Positions 1 to 6,900 of a stretch of DNA of 12,828 nt are shown piece after piece. A program made the position numbers and the translations under genes. Every line of letters begins with the position of its first letter. Positions within the stretch are counted from its first letter, which is position 1. A model generated the notes under the pieces. The model was not told where the DNA came from, did not search any database, and saw only the letters and a list, made by a program, of their open reading frames with translations. The DNA comes from Amoebophrya sp. AT5.2 (Eukaryota > Sar > Dinophyceae > Syndiniales > Amoebophryaceae): contig RXOD01005702.1 of NCBI GenBank assembly GCA_005223375.1, positions 1 through 12,828 on the forward strand. Reading direction: 5' to 3'.

Positions 1-715
1 CTAAAATGACGAAGAAGGAATTTCACAAGGCGCTGCTCCAGCGGCAGCGGGAGGGGTTTTGAAGAGGTTGAATGTTTGATGAGAAGTGGATCGTGAAGTG
101 TTGTATTCGGCACTATCAAAAGCGAGTTCTATAGCAAAGAGGATGAGAGCAATTTAGAACTATTTTTTATAAGGTTTTACTTCTTTCAATCAAGAGTACG
201 ACCTCCACAGTTTTGGCTACGGGAACTACCAATTAGTGTCGGTACGCATTTCTTACAGCGACTGCGCCATCGAATGTCATATCTTCACTTTTTGTGAAAC
301 GAAAAAGGGAAGGCACGCTCCTCGCAATTACTCGGAGGCGCCTTAAAGTGTCGGTTGTTTCTTGCACAGATGGCTTTCTTGTTTGTTGTCTGAAAACCGC
401 AAAGCCAGTATGGGGAAGAGAGATTTATGAAATGAATTTTTCCATCTTCACTTACATGAGCATACGACTTTAGGGGCAGTTTTCAACATTGCAACATGCG
501 AGAGACCACGCGAACAATGTGCACGAAGCTCAATCAGAATGAAATGAACACTTTCCAAAAACAGTCCTCTTTTAGCAAGTTTGAGAAGGCTGAGGCCCAG
601 AGAGAAAAGAAAAACAGAAGAAGCAGCAACGGTCGTTGCGTCTTGGAGTAAGAAAGACGCGTTCTACGTCTGTTTTCAGTATCAGCTTGCACTGGTAAGC
701 TGTCTATTTTCTAAT
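1..715. other. AT-richer 5' region without a gene (probable LTR/promoter or flank)
   Basis: No convincing coding region is visible. Sampled lines are roughly 35-42% GC, against about 55% in gag. A purine-rich stretch runs from about 594 to 623, and a 6-bp inverted repeat with a 2-base loop lies at 626-639. Bases 3-62 can be read as the end of an ORF (MTKKEFHKALLQRQREGF, stop TGA 60-62), which could be the tail of an upstream reading frame. The location just before the leader fits a 5' LTR, but no TG...CA borders or repeat partner are visible. It could instead be host flank. Confidence 0.5.
167..174 (+). promoter_or_regulatory. TATA-like box in the 5' region
   Basis: The run TTATAAGG sits in the most AT-rich stretch of the window, about 550 bases before the GC-rich leader. 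In LTR elements the U3 region carries a TATA box, so this would fit a 5' LTR promoter. The motif is short and AT-rich, so chance occurrence is easy. Dinoflagellates, one possible host group, often do not use a canonical TATA. Confidence 0.22.
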
Positions 716-793
716 ATGGTGAGGTCCCAGAGCCTCTGAGCGCAACGGAGTTGTCTCCCTCTGTTTTTCGCCCGCCGTCTCCGCCAACTACAG
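695..793 (+). other. Candidate leader intron or splice-acceptor region
   Basis: GTAAGC at 695-700 resembles a 5' splice site. CTAAT at 711-715 resembles a branch point. A pyrimidine-rich stretch (about 750-786, including CTCCCTCTG and a run of T) leads to CAG at 791-793, a good 3' splice site. Removing the segment would delete the only short upstream ORF here (ATG 716, stop TGA 737-739), giving an ATG-free leader to ORF 1. Without a donor the acceptor could also serve trans-splicing. This is inference from short motifs and competes with the primer-site reading of the same bases. Confidence 0.22.
717..734 (+). other. Candidate tRNA primer binding site
   Basis: A primer binding site starts with TGG, the complement of tRNA CCA. 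The 18 bases from 717 (TGGTGAGGTCCCAGAGCC) sit at the step from AT-richer to GC-rich sequence. Their reverse complement fits a tRNA 3' end: CCA, discriminator A73, a 7-base acceptor strand, and C at the position of invariant C61. They do not match the initiator-Met site common in copia elements. A second TGG candidate is at 693, just after a CA dinucleotide (690-691) that could end an LTR. No clear LTR end precedes 717, so this is weak. Confidence 0.22.
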
Positions 794-1031
794 CATCAAA
801 AACTCCGCCACTCGCAGTCGACGACGTCACGAGTCCAATCGTCGCACCGCCGAGCCGACGGAAAATTCAAAGCAGTTTGCAAACACAATTCACGCATCCT
901 GCGTCGCGGTCTACACTTCACCGACGCCGGCATAAATTCAACACTAAATCCTTTCGACATTCCGCCAGCATACCGTGCGAGACCATTCAATCCTGTCGAC
1001 AGGATTTAGATTTTCAGCAACACCACTGTGC
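740..1031 (+). other. ATG-free 5' leader ahead of ORF 1
   Basis: There is no ATG in any frame of the plus strand from 740 to 1031. The first ATG downstream opens ORF 1 at 1032. About four or five ATGs would be expected by chance in this length, so the gap looks selected. This supports a transcript starting near or before 740 and scanning to 1032. Frame 1 is open from a TTG at 751 to 1194, but it has no ATG and a composition of S, R and T, so it is not called a gene. No other structure was recognised. Confidence 0.5.
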
Positions 1032-1247
1032 ATGCCGCTTGAGGTGGGAGACAGGGTTACCGTCTTCCGCTGGAATTCAAGGCAGTGGGTACGCGGTACC
1101 GTTGTCGCAACATATCTTCAGCAGCAGATCTGTTACGTCGCGCTGGACAGCAACGGACGTTGGGTGCAGAAACCTCTCAACGAGGTGCGTCTGATTCCGA
1201 AATCAAGACAACCGGAATCCGAGCCTGAACCTGCTCCAAGCGCCTAG
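1032..1247 (+). CDS. ORF 1: 71-aa SH3/Tudor-like small protein
   Basis: The start is the first ATG after the ATG-free leader, and the ORF ends at TAG 1245-1247. The protein opens MPLEVGDRVTVFRWNSRQWV and continues with a G-T-V-V strand, YVALDSNG, and EVRLIP. Alternating hydrophobic strands after VGDxV, then WxxGTV, then a turn with D/N/G, is the pattern of small SH3-like barrels (Tudor, Agenet, or integrase C-terminal type). The C-terminal 15 residues are a P/E-rich tail. The start context is weak (T at -3), so scanning ribosomes could pass it and reach gag. It precedes ORF 2 by 16 bases and lies in another frame. The fold is inferred by eye. The role is unknown; binding chromatin or nucleic acid is possible. 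Confidence 0.6.
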   Translation: MPLEVGDRVTVFRWNSRQWVRGTVVATYLQQQICYVALDSNGRWVQKPLNEVRLIPKSRQPESEPEPAPSA

Positions 1248-1263
1248 TTGTGGTCCGCAGTGC

Positions 1264-1533
1264 ATGACTGAAGACAGCAGCAGCGAGTCGCAATTTTTTG
1301 TACAAGGTCAAACAGTTTGGTTTTGGGATACAGCACATCCTAGGTGCGTGATCAAGAATTCCGAGCGTCGAGAGCAGCCAGGAGTTTTCGTGTCATACCT
1401 GTGCCGCTTCAGCGCCTTCTGTATTATTTTGGATCCGCTGACGGGGCAGTTTTTCGTCGAAGTACTCCTCATCGACGTACGCGAACGCACCGGAGACGAA
1501 GTACTCATCACAGACCAGCCATCAGAAGAATAA
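1264..1533 (+). CDS. ORF 2: 89-aa small protein, possible divergent partner of ORF 1
   Basis: ATG 1264 to TAA 1531-1533. After a Ser/Glu-rich start come FFVQGQTVWFWDTAHPRCVI, then VSYLCRFSAFCIILDPLTGQ, then FFVEVLLIDVRE. The spacing of the VxGxxV strand, the Y-L strand, the LD-turn-G and the final EV(R/L)LI strand parallels ORF 1, so the two may be diverged copies of one SH3-like barrel. The start context is weak, with GTGCATG shared with ORF 1. The frame is the same as gag: TAA is followed by seven open codons and then the gag ATG, so readthrough would give an ORF2-Gag fusion. AATAAA at 1529-1534 overlaps the stop but is probably incidental. No known family was recognised. Confidence 0.6.
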   Translation: MTEDSSSESQFFVQGQTVWFWDTAHPRCVIKNSERREQPGVFVSYLCRFSAFCIILDPLTGQFFVEVLLIDVRERTGDEVLITDQPSEE

Positions 1534-1554
1534 ACCTTTTCTACAACAAGCACG

Positions 1555-3939
1555 ATGGGAAATCAAATCACATCCCTCAATTTTGGGCGATGCCCACGGC
1601 GCGAATCAGAGGAGGAGATGCGCAAGCGGATCTTAAACGAACTCCGGCTCGAGGAAGTTTTAAAGCGCGAGCTGGAACAAGCCCGTTTGAGTGAAATTCG
1701 CAAGAAAGCCATCGAGGAGACGGTGGCGCGGGCGCAGCAGAAAATCAACGAGAAGTTTGCCCGGGAGCGCCGCACGCAGGAGTTGAAAGACATGATGCGG
1801 GGCGTGGTCGCCGAGAAAGAGCAGCAGGTAATCGCAGCATTGAATCTCAGTGATGTTGACGGTTTGATGCGCGACACCCTGAACAATCTCGACGAGCTTT
1901 CCGCGCGTGTTGACCGGGTGCAGGAGCAGGGCGAGAAGATCGAAACCGAGCCCGACTCGCAAATCCACGCGTTCACCAGTTTTCAAAGCATCGCCGAGGG
2001 TTCCAGCGAAGACATCAGTCGCGACGTCCAGGGGTTGGAGACGCTGCTAAACAAAATCAACGAGTCCATGCAGGGTCAGTGCGCGGAGCTTGACGAAGTC
2101 AAGGAGGCCGTCACCGAACTACGAAGCCAACTGCTGGAACTCCGCGACGCCGCCAGTAGCAGCGAGTCCAAGGGCAATTCGAGTAACATCACGCAGGAGG
2201 ACCTACAGCAGCTGCGCGAGGAGTGCGCAGGGGAACTCGATGGCGTGAGCAAGACTATGCTCGAGGAAAGCCGGGAGCTGCACCTAACGGTCCAGCAGCT
2301 GGCTGCCTCCATGCGTACGCTGATGGCGCTGAATCTCGAGGAGAAGGTCACCAAGTTCACCAGTGAAATTGAGTCGTTGGAAAATCGAGTGCAGCAAGTC
2401 GAGGACTCGCTGTCCGACGATGAGATGTACTGCAGCGAAGTCGAGGACGAGGACGACTCGGAGAGGAAAAAGAAACCGCAGGGACTGCAGTCCGTGCGTT
2501 CTACTCCGAACAAAAACAATTCCGCTTCTTCGTCGTCGCAGCCGCAGATCAGTGCAGCCGAGCCTACTGCCGATCAAGTGTGGCTGCAGAAAGTCATCGA
2601 CGGAGAGCTAATTCCGCGACGCGAGCACTCGGAAAGAATCGACGCCATCGACTGGGACGTGTTGAGGTTGATCCCGGTCAAGGACCAAACCGAGAAGCTG
2701 ACGAAGTGGGACGAGGTGAGAATCCAGTCCCTGTCCAAGCCCCCGAAGCGTGAGGAGAACCCATGGCGCCTCTGGAAGGAGGCGGTATGGCATTGGGCGA
2801 GAAGATTGAGCTCGGTTGGAGCTTCGTTCGTTGAGATGGGGCAAAACTTGGTAGAGCAGTCGTTCAAGTCCGGTTTTGAGGGCGAAAGTGCAGTCGCCAC
2901 CGGAGCCGGCGCCAGCCGCGACCTGCTACAAGTGATGCGGGCGTTAGACGATTATTTTTGTCCCCACACAAGGACAATTCAGTCGAAACTCGAATCGGAG
3001 ATATACACCGTACGCCGCCTCGACATGCAGTCGCCGACCCTGTTCTTGCATCTTTTCGAGAAAGTGTTCATCCGGGAAAAGGAGATCAACAAGGGAGTCT
3101 CAACGCGCAGCGAACAAGCAAAAGTCGATCGCGCGCTGAAGGCCTTGTTTCTCAAGCAGTACACGGAGCAGAATCTCAGAAGTGCAATCTCCAAGAAGTC
3201 GCTCGACGGGCAGGTGTACAACTACCAGGATCTCAAAAGAGAAATCGACTTTCTCAACATCGTCGACTTCCACCGCTACAAGCCGAATCCGAAGAAACCC
3301 AGCGAGGACGTGTACTTTCCCAATGAAGCAGGGGAGAGCGACGTGCTGACGTCGCTGCTCGAGCATTGCGGCGAAAGACTTGCGGTGGACAGCCTCGGGC
3401 ACCATGCTGTCACGAACAGCTACTACAACCAGACCGGAGGTCGGAAGCAGACGGCACTGCACGGCACAGGGCTCGTAACGCAGGGCTTTCCGAGCAGCGG
3501 TGGAACCGGTTCAGGCGGTGGTGGTGGCGAAGCGCCGCTGGGAGGAGAAATTCATCTCACGCACACGCCGCAGGGCGGGCCAGGTCAGCACCGCCCGCAG
3601 CAGCAGTCCGGAGCGGGAAATGAAGAGAAGTTCCTCTACAAGGCCCCCAACATCACGGAAGACGAGAAGAAAAAGCGCCTGGAGCAGTCGAAAGAGTTCA
3701 AATTGAAGACCGAGCCAACCGCTGATTGGTGTTTTCTCGGAGAGTGGTGTCCTGGGGTACTCAAGACCGGAGACTGCGCGAAGAAACACACCAAGAAAGA
3801 AATCGGGCGGATGCGAAGTCAGTTTGAGCAGAACTTTCCAGAGGCCTACAAGGCGTGGACCAAGAAACGGGAGGAATTCAAGAAGCAGAAGCAGGCCGAA
3901 GCCGAGGCCCGCAAAAAGGCCGGCGGCGGCGGAAAGTGA
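1555..3939 (+). CDS. gag: Gag polyprotein with coiled coils and CCCH zinc motif
   Basis: 794 residues. The ATG has strong context (A at -3, G at +4), unlike ORFs 1 and 2. The N terminus MGNQITS fits the N-myristoylation pattern (Gly2, Thr6), suggesting membrane targeting. Residues about 18-130 and 155-285 are charged heptad-rich coiled coils, followed by an acidic patch (285-303) and a Ser-rich linker. Residues about 340-580 are helical with Trp/Leu motifs (for example LWKEAVWHWARRL) and are the likely capsid region. A Gly-rich linker (648-664) precedes a zinc motif C726-x5-C732-x8-C741-x3-H745 and a Lys/Arg-rich C terminus, together the likely nucleocapsid. It is larger than most copia Gags and lacks the usual CCHC knuckle. 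It ends at TGA 3937-3939, directly in frame with pol. Assignment as Gag rests on position, coiled coils and the zinc-basic tail. Confidence 0.88.
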   Translation: MGNQITSLNFGRCPRRESEEEMRKRILNELRLEEVLKRELEQARLSEIRKKAIEETVARAQQKINEKFARERRTQELKDMMRGVVAEKEQQVIAALNLSDVDGLMRDTLNNLDELSARVDRVQEQGEKIETEPDSQIHAFTSFQSIAEGSSEDISRDVQGLETLLNKINESMQGQCAELDEVKEAVTELRSQLLELRDAASSSESKGNSSNITQEDLQQLREECAGELDGVSKTMLEESRELHLTVQQLAASMRTLMALNLEEKVTKFTSEIESLENRVQQVEDSLSDDEMYCSEVEDEDDSERKKKPQGLQSVRSTPNKNNSASSSSQPQISAAEPTADQVWLQKVIDGELIPRREHSERIDAIDWDVLRLIPVKDQTEKLTKWDEVRIQSLSKPPKREENPWRLWKEAVWHWARRLSSVGASFVEMGQNLVEQSFKSGFEGESAVATGAGASRDLLQVMRALDDYFCPHTRTIQSKLESEIYTVRRLDMQSPTLFLHLFEKVFIREKEINKGVSTRSEQAKVDRALKALFLKQYTEQNLRSAISKKSLDGQVYNYQDLKREIDFLNIVDFHRYKPNPKKPSEDVYFPNEAGESDVLTSLLEHCGERLAVDSLGHHAVTNSYYNQTGGRKQTALHGTGLVTQGFPSSGGTGSGGGGGEAPLGGEIHLTHTPQGGPGQHRPQQQSGAGNEEKFLYKAPNITEDEKKKRLEQSKEFKLKTEPTADWCFLGEWCPGVLKTGDCAKKHTKKEIGRMRSQFEQNFPEAYKAWTKKREEFKKQKQAEAEARKKAGGGGK
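3730..3789 (+). other. Gag zinc motif, CCCH order C-x5-C-x8-C-x3-H
   Basis: Cysteines at codons 3730, 3748 and 3775 and histidine at 3787 form one compact motif near the Gag C terminus, flanked by Lys-rich sequence. Retroelement nucleocapsids normally use CCHC (C-x2-C-x4-H-x4-C). RNA-binding CCCH fingers are usually C-x7/8-C-x5-C-x3-H. Here the first two spacings are swapped. The role is presumably packaging of genomic RNA. Confidence 0.65.
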
Positions 3940-3991
3940 TCTTCTTCGAAACGGAAATTGAATTCTTCTGGCAGTGCGCATTGCACTGCTG
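3937..3991 (+). promoter_or_regulatory. Leaky-stop candidate: in-frame TGA with downstream hairpin
   Basis: TGA 3937-3939 ends gag. The next codon continues the same frame, open to 12811. At 3969-3991 the RNA can form a stem: GCAGTGC (3971-3977) pairs perfectly with GCACTGC (3983-3989), plus two G-U pairs outside, closing a 5-base loop. A stable hairpin downstream of a gag stop is typical of programmed readthrough. However, the base after TGA is T rather than the favoured C, and the stem starts 29 bases downstream, farther than in well-known cases. Confidence 0.5.
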
Positions 3992-6900
3992 CTGGACAGA
4001 AACTGGTAGTACATATCGAGTTGGGACCGACGGAAGAATGTGAACACAAGCACGATTCAACAAAACCGCAGATCCCGAAAATAGTTATTTCCTCCGACGC
4101 GAAAGACAACGCCGGGGGCAGCACTGGGGATGCCACCATGAAAAGCAGCAACACCTCTTCATATCCAGCTCTTTCCTCATCGTCGTCGCAGCAGTCTGTG
4201 CAGGATGTGTCCATGGGAAAATCGGAGGCCTCACTACCCGCCAACCAGGTTCGAGCCCCTGGAAAGCAAGTGCAGTTTTCGGATCCTGCGGCTTCGTCCA
4301 AAACGGGGCCAAAAACGAGAAGCAGCAGTAATTTCTCGTATCCGGCCATGCCACCGTCGTCGTCAGGAAGGTCTGCGCCGGATGTTTCCATGCGGTCGAA
4401 CGCGCCAGATCCCGCTGCCCAGAAACAAGTCCCTGGGAAGCGAGTGCGCATTTCTACCTCTTCGGATGCAGCCAAGACGCGAAAGGTGGATGAGGAGAAG
4501 AAACTTTTCGGCAGTGACAGCATTTCCAGTGGCATTCCCGATTACAATTCTGTGTCGGATTTCGCCAGATCTACAAATTTTCCGCGGGAAAGCAATACCA
4601 GCTCCACCTCCGACATGATCGAGGTGGACCTCGATCCCCGCGAGACCAACATGTTGCATAGGCTCAACACAAGTAACAACGCGAATTCTTCACGACCCGC
4701 TGTGCAGGAGCAACAGGAGCACTCGTACCAGCAGGAGCCGGAAATAGACGCTGACTCCGTGCGGCTACACAATTCCAGTGATCCGTTGCAAGTACCCGGC
4801 GGTGACTCCAGCGATCCGTTGCCAGTACCCGGCGGTGATTTACAGCTTCCTGTACCGCCAAGAGGAGCAGCAGATCTTATCCGGCGAGTTGCTCCGCATA
4901 CACATCTGCATGAAGCAGTCTTCGCTACTTCTGCTGTCCACGGCCGCTACCAATGCGGCACTTTTCGTCCAGAGTACAACACGAAGCTCAGCAGTATTTT
5001 GCTCACACAACGCAGTGCGGCCGAGAAGACATCCGGCAGTGCCGGGCTCGACAGCTGCGCCAGCCACAATACCATGCCGGAGAGCGTGTGGTCGAACATA
5101 GCACATCTCAACCCCGGCGCGCGGCAGGAGGTGACGCCAGTCCGTTTTGGTAGTATTGCGTCTGAACGCGAGGCCATGGACTGCCCCACTGCCAACACCG
5201 AGGGCGAGCAGTTTTTCACAGTGGACGGACATGAGCAGGTGCTCTGCGATACTTTTGCGATAGTTGACGGCGGAAGTGTAGCTACGTTTCCAGTGTTGCT
5301 CGGCTTGCCGTTTTGGTACAAGTACGGGTGTGTACTCAGCTACAAGGACCTGCCTCCAACCGCCGAGTTAGGCGGCATCAAGTATTTTTTAAAGGACGAG
5401 CCGATCGCGATGCTGGGGATTAGCTTCGTATCCCGCGACGCAGCGCAGGGACGCTGGAAGCCGCCGGCACCGTGCCGACTTTTCTACACCGACAGTTCCG
5501 TGCAAAGTTTTGTCCAGGGCATGATCAACCTCACCAGCTTCACCGCGGGGGGCTGTAAGTGGTCGTTTCCAATAGTGCCAAAGCCGAAGCAGCAATCAGC
5601 AGCCGTCTTCCTGTCCTCCATCGAGCAGGACCACGAGATGGAAAGCCTGCTGGACGCCGCAGACGAAGCCGTTGGGAGCGCCGCTGCAGACCAAGTTTCC
5701 TCCGATGGGGAAATGGTGATCGACCCTGCCGAAGCAGCGCGAATTCGTGAATTATACCAATTTCTGGAAGGAGAACGCCGCGCGCTCGGCCACGGGAAGT
5801 CGGCCGAAATGCTGTTCAGCGGCGAGGAGCTGCAAGTACTACAGGACATCCGCGCGAACTGCCGGATTTGTGCAGGCCTGGACCACGTGCAGGAACAGCG
5901 ACAGCGTGGCGCACTTCAACAGTGGGCCATTGGGCCCAACCTGAAGTGGATGATAGATCTTCTCTACACAAAGATTGGGGTCTTGGTAAAAATTTTGGAC
6001 GCCTGCACCCGCATGAAGATTTACGAGCTTTGTGATGCTCGACTGGGAGACGGAGGGAGAACGGGTAGCGCAATCAAATGCTACCTCCGGGCGAAACGTT
6101 TGTTGGGGGGCTGTCCGGCGGAGATGTTCTGGGATATAGGATCTGAGTTCGTAAGCGCAAAGTTCAAGAAGACGATCTCCGTCGACAATGTGCTGGGACA
6201 CGCCATCGGATTCAAGGCCTGGAACAGAATCTCGAAGCTGGAAGGCAGCAACCACAGCGACAAGAAACGGGTCTACCGGGCACTAACTCCTCCTTTCGAA
6301 CCCTATCTGGAGTACTTTCTCTGGAATCTCGCGCAGCACAAAATCGAGGAGGAAGTCTTCGACTACGACTGGGAAGCGCTGCTCGAAGACCTCGTCGACA
6401 TCAAGCCCGACAGCGGGGAGGAGCCCGAAATTTATGAGTTGAAAACCCTCGTGGTGCAGGAAATGGAGTATCAGGCCAATCATGTGCCGATGTTGAATAC
6501 GACCATCGCACCGCAGAACGCACACACGGGGACCTTTCGAAGAGGAATCCGCGATTGGGAAGAACAGCTCGAGGAAATGCAGGGGGGATGGGCAATGGAG
6601 GAAGGGGAAATTGATGTATTTATGCGAAGGAACGCACGAATACAGGAGGCCTGCAGGGAGGTAGTCCGGGAGAAAGATGTGGAGCTGTTGGGACGGCGGC
6701 GAGAGCTAGTGGGCCGCTGCTACGCGCGGGGCAGTGACATTGACAATTTCACTGTCGGCGAGGCAGTACTAGTTCGACGGCCGGTAACAGGAAAATTCAA
6801 ACGATGGATGGGAGGAATCGTGGAGGCGGTGAATCCGGTGGGACGCACTTTGGATGTGCGCCACGGGAGTCGCGTGCAAGCATATGTGGCATCGGATGTT

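Noticed and set aside
205..230. Match to the dinoflagellate spliced-leader (CCGTAGCCA on the minus strand, TTTTGGCT on the plus strand)
   Set aside because: Only nine bases match, on the wrong strand relative to the element, and the flanking bases differ; chance cannot be excluded.
283..300. Hairpin TTCAC-TTTTT-GTGAA as a terminator
   Set aside because: The stem is only five pairs and AT-rich, and the context is eukaryotic, where such terminators do not apply.
751..1194. Open frame of 147 codons in the leader
   Set aside because: It starts at TTG, has no ATG, a composition of S/R/T/P, and overlaps ORF 1 in another frame.
1529..1534. AATAAA polyadenylation signal
   Set aside because: It overlaps the ORF 2 stop and the gag leader, where termination would prevent gag expression; an incidental hexamer is more likely.
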